A stretch of DNA of 64,000 nucleotides from Pedobacter boryungensis (GCF_013204825.1 NZ_JABMKV010000002.1:1-64000), one strand, 5' to 3'; positions 35,983-44,777 are shown, counted from the stretch's first letter. The notes: generated from the letters alone by a model not told the origin. A program made the numbers and translations.

Positions 35983-37113
35983 TTATTTTACTAGTTTACC
36001 AAACGCAGTCAAAAATTCATCTGCATTTGCTTTTGTTAAGTTAAGTGCTGGCAATAAACGAATTACATTTGGTTTTGCTTCTCCTGTAAAAATGAAATGT
36101 TTAAATAACAATTCTTTTTTTACGTGTGCTAATTCTTCAGAAAGTTCAATACCAATCATTAAACCTCTCCCACGAACTTCGATTACTTGTTCAAATTTCT
36201 TTAATTCTGCGATGAGATAATTTCCAACCTCTTCAGCATTTTTCATCAAGCCATCTTGTTCCATCACTTCTAAAACAGCCAATGCCGCAGCACAAGCCAA
36301 GTGATTTCCGCCAAAGGTTGTTCCTAATTCACCATGCCAAGGTTTAAATTTTGGAGCGATAGAAATCCCTGCTACTGGAAATCCATTTCCCATTCCTTTC
36401 GCCATTGTATATACATCAGCTTCTACGCCTGCGCAATCGTGCGAGTAAAACAATCCTGTTCTACCATAACCGCATTGAACACTATCTGCAATGTAAACTG
36501 CATTATATTCATCACATAGTGAACGGATTTTTTGCAGAAAACTTTTTGAGGCTTCTTTAATTCCGCCAACACCTTGAATTCCTTCTATGATGACTGCGCA
36601 AATCTCATCGCCCTGCGCCTTAAATGTTTCTTCTAACGCTAATTCATTATTATGAGGTAAGAAAATTACATTTTCAGTCTGATTAACGGGCGCTACAATT
36701 TTAGGATTATCTGTAACCGCAACAGCTAAAGAAGTACGACCGTGAAATGCACCAGAAAAAGCAATTACCTTTTTCTTACCATTGTAAAACGATGCCAATT
36801 TTAATGCATTTTCATTGGCTTCAGCACCAGAATTGCATAAGAATAATTGAAAATCTTTCTTCCCAGAAACTTCACCTAATTTTTCTGCCAACTGAACTTG
36901 CAAAGGAATTTTAACAGAGTTAGAATAAAAGCCAACTTTGTTTAATTGATCAGTTAAGCGTTTAACATAATGAGGGTGGGTATGACCGATAGATATTACA
37001 GCATGACCACCGTATAAATCCAAATATTTTTGTTCATTAGCGTCCCAAACATTGCTGCCAGCTGCTTTAGTTATTTCTATATCGTTAAGAGGGTATACGT
37101 CGAATAATTGCAT
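35983..37113 (-). CDS. argD: Acetylornithine-type aminotransferase
   Basis: A 376-residue class III PLP aminotransferase. The opening is QLFDVYPLNDIEITKAAGSNVWD; the cofactor lysine is in TMAKGMGNGFPVAG near residue 235; NSGAEANENALKLA and FHGRTSLAVAVT are the usual motifs. It converts N-acylglutamate semialdehyde to N-acylornithine using glutamate. It lies between argC and argF'. Confidence 0.92.
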   Translation of the reverse strand: MQLFDVYPLNDIEITKAAGSNVWDANEQKYLDLYGGHAVISIGHTHPHYVKRLTDQLNKVGFYSNSVKIPLQVQLAEKLGEVSGKKDFQLFLCNSGAEANENALKLASFYNGKKKVIAFSGAFHGRTSLAVAVTDNPKIVAPVNQTENVIFLPHNNELALEETFKAQGDEICAVIIEGIQGVGGIKEASKSFLQKIRSLCDEYNAVYIADSVQCGYGRTGLFYSHDCAGVEADVYTMAKGMGNGFPVAGISIAPKFKPWHGELGTTFGGNHLACAAALAVLEVMEQDGLMKNAEEVGNYLIAELKKFEQVIEVRGRGLMIGIELSEELAHVKKELLFKHFIFTGEAKPNVIRLLPALNLTKANADEFLTAFGKLVK

Positions 37114-37148
37114 TGTTATTTAAGTTATAAGTTGAGATTACTTCTCAA

Positions 37149-38153
37149 TTAAAAATTAGCCGCTTTTAAACGCAAACCAGCTGTTTCTTCCAAGCCAAAC
37201 ATTAAGTTCACATTTTGAACTGCTTGTCCACTTGCTCCTTTTAATAGGTTATCAATAATGCTGATAATAAACAATTTCTTTCCATGTTTTTCTACATGAA
37301 CCAGCGCTTTATTTGTATTTACAACCTGCTTTAAATCGATGTTTTTCCGACTAACGTGAGTAAAAGGATGTGCATTATAGTAATCTTCATACAGCTTTTG
37401 CGCTTCTTCCAAAGTTAAATCACTTTCTACATACATTGACGCCAAAATGCCTCTTGTAAACGCACCCCGTTGTGGGATGAAATTTAAAGTTTCTGTTATA
37501 GATGGCTGAAGTTGTACTAAACTTTCTCCTATTTCATTTAAATGTTGATGTTCAAATGCCTTATAAATTGAAAGATTGTTATTTCTCCAGCTAAAATGTG
37601 AGGTTGTTGATAAGCTTTGTCCAGCGCCAGTAGAACCTGTTGTGGCGTTTATATGAACTTCACCTTTAAGCAGCTCTTTTGCTGCTAATGGTAATAGACC
37701 TAACTGTATACAAGTTGCGAAACATCCTGGATTTGCTACATTTTTAGCACTTTTTATCGCATCACGATTTAATTCTGGTAAGCCGTAAATAAAGTTACGA
37801 TCTTCAAATTTAGCATTTGCAGCTAACCTAAAATCTTGCGATAAATCAATAATTTTGATGTTTTCCTTAATTGGATTTGCAGCTAAAAACTTTTTTGCAT
37901 CTCCATGCCCCACACATAAAAATAGTACATCAATATCTTGTGGAATATTGCTTACAAAACGTAAATCAGTATCGCCAAATAAATCTGTGTGTACATCTGA
38001 AATTAAATTCCCTGCATTACTGCTGCTATTTACAAATGCAACTTTTACATTCGGGTGATTAATCAAAATGCGCAGCATTTCGCCACCAGTATATCCAGCA
38101 CCGCCAATTATTCCTGCTTTAATTTTTTTATTATTCACAATCTGTTCTGTCAT
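37149..38153 (-). CDS. argC: N-acyl-gamma-glutamyl-phosphate reductase
   Basis: A 334-residue NADPH-dependent reductase. It starts with IKAGIIGGAGYTGGEMLRIL (Rossmann fold) and has the catalytic cysteine in NPGCFATCIQLGLLPL near residue 143. Its ATG lies inside the 3' end of the cupin gene (23-base overlap), which supports translational coupling. The next gene is argD. Confidence 0.93.
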   Translation of the reverse strand: MTEQIVNNKKIKAGIIGGAGYTGGEMLRILINHPNVKVAFVNSSSNAGNLISDVHTDLFGDTDLRFVSNIPQDIDVLFLCVGHGDAKKFLAANPIKENIKIIDLSQDFRLAANAKFEDRNFIYGLPELNRDAIKSAKNVANPGCFATCIQLGLLPLAAKELLKGEVHINATTGSTGAGQSLSTTSHFSWRNNNLSIYKAFEHQHLNEIGESLVQLQPSITETLNFIPQRGAFTRGILASMYVESDLTLEEAQKLYEDYYNAHPFTHVSRKNIDLKQVVNTNKALVHVEKHGKKLFIISIIDNLLKGASGQAVQNVNLMFGLEETAGLRLKAANF

Positions 38154-38481
38154 TTTGTGTAGATGGATAAGAAAAAAGTATAAATTCTAAATCATCAAAC
38201 GTAGTGTTCATGATTTTATGTTTATTGCCTACTTTTATTTGTAAGCCATTATTGGCATTAACTAAAATGGTTTCTCCCTCAATTAAAAATGTCGCCTGTC
38301 CTTTCAATATGAAGAAAAACTGTTCTGCATATTGATGGAAATGTAATTTCTCAGCAGTCTGAGCAGGCATTAATTCTTGCTTAATAGCTACCTCTGGGTT
38401 GCTTATAAAATTCCAACCATCACAGTTTTCTCCCCATTTGTAATGGCTCAAACAATTATCTTTTGAAAGGATTTCTATCAT
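38131..38481 (-). CDS. Cupin-domain protein in arginine cluster
   Basis: A 116-residue single cupin barrel. Metal-binding motif 1 is EKLHFHQYAEQFFFILKGQA near residue 47, and motif 2 is GLQIKVGNKHKIMN. It sits between argG and argC and overlaps argC by 23 bases, so it is part of the operon. Its role in arginine synthesis is not known; isomerase, sensor or enzyme-stabilising functions are all possible. Confidence 0.8.
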   Translation of the reverse strand: MIEILSKDNCLSHYKWGENCDGWNFISNPEVAIKQELMPAQTAEKLHFHQYAEQFFFILKGQATFLIEGETILVNANNGLQIKVGNKHKIMNTTFDDLEFILFSYPSTQNDRTDCE

Positions 38482-38577
38482 TATTTTATCTATGTTCCTT
38501 CGACAAGCTCAGGATGACAACACTTTATGAATATATTTCTTTGGGACTTTCCGACTTTTCCGTCTTTCGGTCTCTCT
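38482..38577. repeat. Spacer with short repeat elements
   Basis: The stretch from 38490 reads TTCCTTCGACAAGCTCAGG, a dispersed element also seen in part at 41-52 and 651-671 (GCTCAGGAT). GACTTTCCGACT at 38545-38556 is the reverse complement of 9464-9475. No ORF. Confidence 0.5.
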
Positions 38578-39771
38578 TTATGCTTCTTCTTCGTTAACTT
38601 TATGCCAAATCATTACTTGGTTACCAAATATTTTAGAGAAACCTTTCACGTCATCTCCGCTCCAAGTGTTATTCATTTCTCCATAGCTACCAAATTTATT
38701 ACTCATTAAATCGTACTTAGACTCAATCCCAATAATTTGGAAACGATAGGGTAATAACTCTACAAACACTTTTCCGCTTACTACTTTCTGCGTATCGGTT
38801 AAAAATGCTTCGATATTTCGCATAATTGGATCATGAAATTGACCTTCGTGTAACCAGTTTCCGTAAAACGATGACAATTGCTCTTTCCAGCTTAATTGCC
38901 ATTTGGTTAAGGTATGTTTTTCTAAGGTATGGTGTGCTTTGATAATGATGATTGGTGCCGCAGCCTCAAAACCAACACGTCCTTTAATGCCTATAATGGT
39001 ATCGCCAACATGGATATCTCTACCAATTCCAAAAGGTTGAGCAATTGCTTGTAGTTTTTGAATTGCTGCAACTGGATGTAATTTTTCTCCATCAATTGCA
39101 ACCAATTCTCCTTTTTCAAAAGTTAACTCGATTTTTTTTGCTTCTGTCTCTGAAACTTGAGTTGGCCAAGCGCTTTCTGGTAACGTTTCATTAGAAGTTA
39201 ATGTTTCTTTTCCTCCAACAGATGTTCCCCATAAACCTTTATTAATCGAATATCTTGCTTTTTCTGCACTATACTCAACACCATGCTTTGCCAAATATTC
39301 TATTTCCGCTTCGCGAGATAATTTTAAATCTCTTATCGGTGTAATGATTTCTACTTCTGGAATAAGGATATTGAAAATCATGTCAAAACGAACCTGATCA
39401 TTACCAGCTCCAGTACTTCCGTGAGCAACATAATCTGCTCCAATTTTTTTAACGTAATTCGCAATTGCAGTAGCCTGACTTACACGCTCTGCACTTACAG
39501 AAAGTGGATATGTTGCATTTTTCAATACATTGCCAAACACTAAATATTTAATGCAACCATTGTAATAATTTTCAGTTTCATCTACTACTGCGTGAGATGC
39601 AACACCTAAAGCATAAGCACGTTTTTCAATTTCTTGCAATTCATCAGCTGAGAAACCACCTGTATTTACAATTACCGAGTGAACTTCTAAGTTACGATCT
39701 TCTGCTAAATGAATGCTGCAAAATGAGGTGTCTAATCCTCCGCTAAATGCTAAAACAACTTTCTTCTTCAT
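38578..39771 (-). CDS. argG: Argininosuccinate synthase
   Basis: A 397-residue ATP-dependent ligase joining citrulline and aspartate. The PP-loop is AFSGGLDTSFCS near residue 9; ADYVAHGSTGAGNDQVRFD near 117 is the citrulline and aspartate site. The length is typical of bacterial ArgG. It follows the GNAT gene directly (ATG at 39771, GNAT stop at 39772), so the two are coupled. Confidence 0.95.
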   Translation of the reverse strand: MKKKVVLAFSGGLDTSFCSIHLAEDRNLEVHSVIVNTGGFSADELQEIEKRAYALGVASHAVVDETENYYNGCIKYLVFGNVLKNATYPLSVSAERVSQATAIANYVKKIGADYVAHGSTGAGNDQVRFDMIFNILIPEVEIITPIRDLKLSREAEIEYLAKHGVEYSAEKARYSINKGLWGTSVGGKETLTSNETLPESAWPTQVSETEAKKIELTFEKGELVAIDGEKLHPVAAIQKLQAIAQPFGIGRDIHVGDTIIGIKGRVGFEAAAPIIIIKAHHTLEKHTLTKWQLSWKEQLSSFYGNWLHEGQFHDPIMRNIEAFLTDTQKVVSGKVFVELLPYRFQIIGIESKYDLMSNKFGSYGEMNNTWSGDDVKGFSKIFGNQVMIWHKVNEEEA

Positions 39772-40467
39772 CTATTTATTAAGTAAAAGGGTAAACAATA
39801 TTAAAATGGATTTTAATCCTGATTTGGGCTTTACAACTAAACGCTGCTTAATGCGCATAAAACGTTCGTATAATGTTGGATTTTTTTGTAATTCTTCGGC
39901 AAAATTCTTTGCTGCTTCATGTTTCTTTTCTGCCGGATCATACAACATAGCTGTACACATGCAGATTTTACGATCTTTGCTTTTTAGAATTTCAAAGTTC
40001 ACACAGCTTTGGCAACCTTTCCAAAAATCTTCATCTTGTGTTAATTCAGAATATGTAACAGGCTCATAGCCTAAATCAGAATTAATTTTCATTACCGCCA
40101 AACCAGTAGTTAATCCAAATATTTTTGCTTTTGGATATAATGTTCTTGATAGCCCGAAAATTTCCTTTTTAATCGCATTTGCTAATCCTGCTTTTCTAAA
40201 TTGTGGACTAACAATTAAGCCAGAGTTCGCTACAAACTGTCCGTGGCTCCAAGTCTCGATATAACAAAAACCAGCCCAAGTGCCATCTTTGTGAAAAGCA
40301 ATTACCGCTTTGCCTTCTGCCATTTTGCCCGAAACATATTCTGGCGAACGCTTAGCGATACCTGTACCACGTGCTTTAGCAGATTCTGCCATTTCATTAC
40401 AGATTTCTTCTGCAAAGACACGATGTTCAGGAAGTGCAACTTGCACTATAAAATCGTTTATATTCAT
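39772..40467 (-). CDS. GNAT acyltransferase, candidate N-acylglutamate synthase
   Basis: A 231-residue protein with a GNAT fold; the acyl-CoA loop is SPQFRKAGLANAIKKEIF at about residues 87-104. After it come four cysteines in CQSC (152, 155) and CMC (169, 171), spaced CxxC-x13-CxC, which could bind a metal. It is first in the arginine operon and the only gene there that could make N-acylglutamate; no classical argA or argJ is seen. From memory, genetic work in Bacteroides linked a GNAT protein in a similar place to this step, which I cannot verify here. Regulation by the leader upstream is inferred. Confidence 0.75.
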   Translation of the reverse strand: MNINDFIVQVALPEHRVFAEEICNEMAESAKARGTGIAKRSPEYVSGKMAEGKAVIAFHKDGTWAGFCYIETWSHGQFVANSGLIVSPQFRKAGLANAIKKEIFGLSRTLYPKAKIFGLTTGLAVMKINSDLGYEPVTYSELTQDEDFWKGCQSCVNFEILKSKDRKICMCTAMLYDPAEKKHEAAKNFAEELQKNPTLYERFMRIKQRLVVKPKSGLKSILILFTLLLNK

Positions 40468-40552
40468 TAATTTATTTAACGAAAAATTAAGGTATTCTTG
40501 TTAATTGGGTTTTTAGAGAGGATCAATTCCTCATTGGTATTAGTAAGATGTA

Positions 40553-40687
40553 CTAAATACGCGGCGTATAATTTTGCCGATTTGTGGTGATAAAAAATAC
40601 GGGTCGTAAGCGCTCAATAAACAAGCTTTTAGATGCAATATTCTTTGCCTCTAAAATAGAAAGTTTATGGATGATATGTTTGCTCAT
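40553..40687 (-). CDS. 44-codon leader ORF upstream of the arginine operon
   Basis: On the minus strand an ATG at 40687 opens a frame that ends in TAG at 40553-40555, 85 bases before the GNAT start. The peptide starts MSKHIIHKLSILEAKNIASK and its last part, IERLRPVFFITTNRQNYTPRI, has four Arg codons: CGC, CGA, CGG and CGT. CGA and CGG look rare for such a low-GC genome. A consensus-like promoter lies just upstream, so the ORF is on the leader of the arginine mRNA. It is a good candidate for an arginine-sensing leader peptide. Coding is not proven. Confidence 0.55.
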   Translation of the reverse strand: MSKHIIHKLSILEAKNIASKSLFIERLRPVFFITTNRQNYTPRI

Positions 40688-40725
40688 TATTTCGTGTACT
40701 GACCTGTATTAAATTCCTTGAGCCG

Positions 40726-40756
40726 CAAAGGTTTAAATAAAATTTGAGTTGTGCAA
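40726..40756 (-). promoter_or_regulatory. Arginine-operon promoter
   Basis: On the minus strand TTG (40754-40756), 20 bp, then AACCTTTG (40726-40733, one mismatch to TAnnTTTG). Transcription would start near 40719, giving a leader of about 250 bases before the GNAT gene. Confidence 0.55.
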
Positions 40757-40991
40757 TAAGAATCTGATTTTTTTGCACTTTTCTCATGTTTTATTAAACT
40801 AACTTGACTAAAATAAATACTAGAGAAATTAAGTTTCAATAAACTTATCGATTGAACCTCCTTGCGCTCCTATTTTCTTATTAATTGATATAGAGGATAT
40901 CAATTTCATATTGTAGCGTAGTAGTTGTTACTGAAGTACTTCCATTGGTTATTCCTCTTTTTCTGAAATTATGTTTGATAATAGTTTCTTA

Positions 40992-41011
40992 TTTAGAATT
41001 GTTCAAAATAA
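40992..41011. promoter_or_regulatory. Operator-like 20-mer, copy A
   Basis: TTTAGAATTGTTCAAAATAA matches copy B at 41050-41069 in 17 of 20 positions. It is partly palindromic (TTTAGAA against TTCAAAA) and ends at the edge of the -33 element of the receptor promoter. Iron-dependent regulators in this phylum may use such sites; this is inference from the downstream genes. Confidence 0.5.
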
Positions 41012-41043
41012 TTTGGATAACATTTTTTTTCATTGTTAATTTG
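41012..41043 (+). promoter_or_regulatory. Promoter of the TonB-dependent receptor
   Basis: TTTG at 41012-41015, 20 bp, then TTAATTTG at 41036-41043 (one mismatch to TAnnTTTG). Both operator-like 20-mers flank it. Confidence 0.6.
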
Positions 41044-41049
41044 CAGCTG

Positions 41050-41069
41050 TTTAGAATTAATCCAAATAA
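41050..41069. promoter_or_regulatory. Operator-like 20-mer, copy B
   Basis: TTTAGAATTAATCCAAATAA lies just past the -7 box, near the expected transcription start, 58 bp from copy A. Confidence 0.5.
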
Positions 41070-41077
41070 AAATAATC

Positions 41078-43498
41078 ATGCGAATACAATTACGATTTAC
41101 AATTATCTTGCTCTTAACTTTCTTTTCTTCATTTGCCTTTGCACAACAACATGGTAGTATTAAAGGTAAAATTACAAGTACCGATGGCAAACCTGCCGCT
41201 TATGTAAGCATTAGCTTGAAAAACAATTCGATAAATGCAGTTACTAATGATAACGGAGAATATACGCTTCCAAGAATTAAACCGGGTTCATATACTATAA
41301 AAGTTAGTGCCGTTGGTATTAATTCTCAAGAAAAAAATATAACGATTATAGCCCAAGAAACATTAACTGTTGATTTCATTTTAACAGAAAATAGTCAAGT
41401 TTTGGAAGCTGTTACCATTGCAGGCAAAAACAATCGGTATAAAGTTAGCTTACCATCAGCTTCGCTGAGATTAAATGAACCTCTTATAGAAGCTCCTCAA
41501 AATATACAAACTGTAAGTAATTCCACATTAAAAGATCAGCAGATTATTAGTATGAGCGATGGTTTAATTAAAAATGTAAGTGGCGCTACAAGATTAGAGC
41601 ATTGGGGAGATTTATATACCAATATTACTATGCGTGGTTCTCAAATCCAAGCCATGCGCAATGGTTTCAATTTTGTTTCTTCGTACTGGGGGCCATTAAC
41701 TGAGGATATGAGTATTGTTGAACATATCGAATTTGTAAAGGGGCCTGCTGGCTTTATGTTGGGCAATGGCGATCCGAGTGGAATGTATAATGTTGTAACT
41801 AAAAAACCTACTGGATTTAATAAGGGGGAAGTTTCTTTCACTGTTGGAAGTTTTGATCTATACCGAACAACTTTAGATTTTGACCATAAAATAACGAACG
41901 ATGGTAAATTACTCTTTAGATTAAATGGGGCAGTTCAAACAAAAGGTTCTTTTAGACCTTTTGAAAAAAATGACAGATATACATTTGCTCCGTCCTTAAG
42001 TTACCAATTATCAAACAACACTAAAATTACTGCAGAATACACTTTACAAAATGCAAAAATGACGGAAGTCGGATCGTATTACATCTTTAAACCTGATGGA
42101 GGTTATGCTTCACTTCCAAGAAATTTTACCCTTACACAACCTGGCGTACAACCTACAAGAATTAATGATCATAGTGTTTTTTTAAACTTACAACATAAAT
42201 TCAGTTCAGATTGGAAGTTGACAGCTCAAGTGGCTTACTCTAAATATCTACAAAATGGAACAAGTTCTTGGCCATCTGTAATCAACGCAAATAATACTGT
42301 AATTAGAAATGTTGCGATTTGGGATGCTGAAAGTACGATGAAATTAGCTCAATTATTTATCAATGGACAAGCGAAAACAGGTGGAATAAATCACAGAATT
42401 ATTGCTGGTTTTGATGGTGGAAAGAAAAATTATTTAGCTGATTGGGGTCAATCACATGATTTGGATTTGCCATCTTCTCCATTTGACTTAAACAATCCTA
42501 ACTATGGTTTCCCATCTAATGGTTACCCTAATTTTGATAGAGAAACTCCTTTATTACAAAGAGCAATTACTGCTGGTGGCTTAATGGATCAGAAATACCT
42601 TAGTGGTTACGTACAAGATGAACTTGGTTTCTTTAATAACAAAGCTCGTTTAACTTTAGCAGGAAGATATACATATGTAAGTCAATCTGCTTGGGGAGGT
42701 ACTCCTGATAAAGCAAAACATTTTACACCAAGAGTTGGGTTAAGCGTATCTATTGATAAAAACACAGCCATTTATGCTGTTTATGATGAGGCTTTTACTC
42801 CACAAAGTGGATTATTACGCAGTGGAGAAACACCGGATCCAATTACTGGAACAAATCATGAAATTGGGTTGAAAAAAGATTGGTTTGATGGCAAATGGAA
42901 TACAACTATTTCTGCGTACAGGATAATTAAACAGAATGAGCTCACAGGCGATCCAAAAAATAAAGCAGGTGAAACATTCAGTATTATAGTTGGAGAAAAA
43001 AGAGCACAAGGAATTGAATTTGATATAAGAGGTGAAATCACCGACGGATTAAGATTAATTGCCAACTATGCTTATACAGATGGCAAGGTTACAAAGGTTG
43101 CTGAAGGAGTTACCAGCATTGTAGTTGGAGAAATTGTTCCTGGATTCTCAAAACACACAACTAATGCTTGGTTAACTTACACTTTACAAAATGGAATACT
43201 TAAAGGAACTGGTATTTCGGGCGGTTTTACTTATTTGGCAGGCAGAGCAACTGGAACTTATGATGGTTCTAATGCGAACAAGAACTTACCTAATTATTTC
43301 AAATTAGATGGTGGCTTATTCTGGGAAAACAAAAAGGTAAAGATCACAGCTAATGCCTTTAACATTTTAGATAAATATTTATTTTCTGGCGCTTATTATA
43401 CTGATTATTGGAATGCGCCAGATTACACACAGCCTGCTTATTCATGGCAAGCAGAGGCGCCAAGGAATTATCGTTTAAGTATTGCTTATAAATTTTAA
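41078..43498 (+). CDS. TonB-dependent siderophore receptor
   Basis: An 806-residue outer-membrane receptor. Signal peptide MRIQLRFTIILLLTFFSSFA ends before QQHG. Residues about 25-110 form a CarboxypepD_reg-like domain (GSIKGKITSTDGKPAAYVS). The plug follows (SLRLNEPLIEAPQNIQTV, then FVKGPAGFMLGNGDPSGMYN). The barrel ends in YRLSIAYKF with a terminal Phe. It resembles ferric-siderophore receptors of the FhuA/FecA type. I moved the start from 41033 to 41078, because the earlier ATG lies inside the promoter. The PepSY gene follows after 8 bases. Two operator-like repeats upstream suggest iron control. Confidence 0.9.
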   Translation: MRIQLRFTIILLLTFFSSFAFAQQHGSIKGKITSTDGKPAAYVSISLKNNSINAVTNDNGEYTLPRIKPGSYTIKVSAVGINSQEKNITIIAQETLTVDFILTENSQVLEAVTIAGKNNRYKVSLPSASLRLNEPLIEAPQNIQTVSNSTLKDQQIISMSDGLIKNVSGATRLEHWGDLYTNITMRGSQIQAMRNGFNFVSSYWGPLTEDMSIVEHIEFVKGPAGFMLGNGDPSGMYNVVTKKPTGFNKGEVSFTVGSFDLYRTTLDFDHKITNDGKLLFRLNGAVQTKGSFRPFEKNDRYTFAPSLSYQLSNNTKITAEYTLQNAKMTEVGSYYIFKPDGGYASLPRNFTLTQPGVQPTRINDHSVFLNLQHKFSSDWKLTAQVAYSKYLQNGTSSWPSVINANNTVIRNVAIWDAESTMKLAQLFINGQAKTGGINHRIIAGFDGGKKNYLADWGQSHDLDLPSSPFDLNNPNYGFPSNGYPNFDRETPLLQRAITAGGLMDQKYLSGYVQDELGFFNNKARLTLAGRYTYVSQSAWGGTPDKAKHFTPRVGLSVSIDKNTAIYAVYDEAFTPQSGLLRSGETPDPITGTNHEIGLKKDWFDGKWNTTISAYRIIKQNELTGDPKNKAGETFSIIVGEKRAQGIEFDIRGEITDGLRLIANYAYTDGKVTKVAEGVTSIVVGEIVPGFSKHTTNAWLTYTLQNGILKGTGISGGFTYLAGRATGTYDGSNANKNLPNYFKLDGGLFWENKKVKITANAFNILDKYLFSGAYYTDYWNAPDYTQPAYSWQAEAPRNYRLSIAYKF

Positions 43499-43506
43499 AT
43501 CATTTT

Positions 43507-44661
43507 ATGTCCGAAAAGAAAAAAACTAAAAGTTTTAAATATTGGATAGGTAAAATGCACTTATGGCTTGGATTAATATCCGGGCTATTTGTGTTTTTCT
43601 TAGGTATAACTGGTTGCATTTTAGCATTTGAACGAGAAATAGAAGACGCAGTACAAACTTATCGTTTTACAGCAGTTCAAAATAAGTCCTTACTATCCCC
43701 TACAAAATTAAAACAAATTGCAGATAAAGCTCTGCCTAACAAAAAAGCGCATAGTATTACTTATCAGCTTGGAAGAACAACACAAGTAGTTTACTACAAT
43801 GAAGAACCTACATATTATTATATCGTTTTTGTAGACCAATATACTGGGCAAGTCATAAAAGTTAAAGACATGAGCGAAGATTTCTTCAGGATTGTAATTA
43901 ACGGACATTATTATTTATGGCTGCCTCCAGAAATAGGTCAACCGATATTAACAACAGCCACTATGATTTTTGTGCTATTATTAATATCAGGATTAGTTTT
44001 ATGGTGGCCAAAAAGTAGAGCAGCAAGAAAACAACGCTTTAGTGTAAAGCTAAAATCAAAATGGCGTAGGCTAAACTATGATTTGCATAACGTTTTAGGC
44101 TTTTACATGACTTTCATCGTTATTTTTATTGCTTTATCTGGAATGGTAATTGGTTTTCAATGGTTTGCTAAATCTGTTTATTGGGTAAGTTCTGGTGGTG
44201 AAACTATGACTCTTTATGAAGAATCATTTTCTGATACCACTAGAACAGGTTCTTTAAATTTAAATGCGGCTGCAGCCGATCAACTTTGGGCTCGTTTTAT
44301 AAATGAAGACCCATCATTTAAAGGGATTTTAGATGTTCATGTTCCAGAGAATGAAAAAGCTGCAATTGAGATTGCTAAAAACCCAGATCCAGAAACATAT
44401 TGGAAAGCAGACTATCAATATTTTGATCAACATACATTAAAAGAAATTGATGTAAAACACATGTTTGGCAAATTTGCTAATGCTAGCACAGCTGATAAAA
44501 TTTCCCGAATGAATTATGACATCCATGTAGGTGCGATTATGGGTTTGCCTGGAAAAATATTGGTTTTTTTTGCAAGTCTAATTGCAGCAAGTATGCCTGT
44601 TACGGGAATAATTATTTGGTTAGGCAGAAAAAAGAAGCTAAAAAAAATAAACTCGATATAA
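43507..44661 (+). CDS. PepSY-associated membrane protein
   Basis: A 384-residue inner-membrane protein with transmembrane segments at about 17-40 (WLGLISGLFVFFLGITGCIL), 140-165 (TATMIFVLLLISGLVLWW), 198-222 (FYMTFIVIFIALSGMVIGF) and near the C-terminus (KILVFFASLIAASMPVTGII). Periplasmic PepSY domains lie between them. Histidines near the helices (KMHLWLG, YDLHNVLGF, YDIHVGAIMG) fit the heme-binding, ferric-reductase-like members that accompany siderophore receptors. It probably reduces iron taken up by the receptor encoded just upstream. Confidence 0.85.
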   Translation: MSEKKKTKSFKYWIGKMHLWLGLISGLFVFFLGITGCILAFEREIEDAVQTYRFTAVQNKSLLSPTKLKQIADKALPNKKAHSITYQLGRTTQVVYYNEEPTYYYIVFVDQYTGQVIKVKDMSEDFFRIVINGHYYLWLPPEIGQPILTTATMIFVLLLISGLVLWWPKSRAARKQRFSVKLKSKWRRLNYDLHNVLGFYMTFIVIFIALSGMVIGFQWFAKSVYWVSSGGETMTLYEESFSDTTRTGSLNLNAAAADQLWARFINEDPSFKGILDVHVPENEKAAIEIAKNPDPETYWKADYQYFDQHTLKEIDVKHMFGKFANASTADKISRMNYDIHVGAIMGLPGKILVFFASLIAASMPVTGIIIWLGRKKKLKKINSI

Positions 44662-44674
44662 CATTAAATCTAGG

Positions 44675-44734
44675 TCACAGATGTGCAGATTACTTGAAGT
44701 CAAGAAAATTTCAAGAAACAATCTGCACATCTGT
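44675..44734 (+). repeat. Long hairpin between PepSY and peptidase genes
   Basis: Arms CACAGATGTGCAGATT (44675-44690) and AATCTGCACATCTGTG (44719-44734) match perfectly over 16 bp, with an inner CTTGAA/TTCAAG pair. GGCTTTTAC follows, so it may also stop transcription. Confidence 0.7.
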
Positions 44735-44777
44735 GGCTTTTACTATATTGCTAACTAATTATTGCGATTATCATTTT

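Noticed and set aside
40561..40660. A second reading frame on the minus strand ending IIRRVFSTSY
   Set aside because: It lacks an ATG in frame and is opened only by an alternative TTG, whereas the adjacent frame has a clean ATG.
44616..44777. N-terminal extension of the M28 peptidase frame from 44616
   Set aside because: It overlaps the PepSY gene and a hairpin and puts a non-signal stretch in front of a perfect signal peptide.
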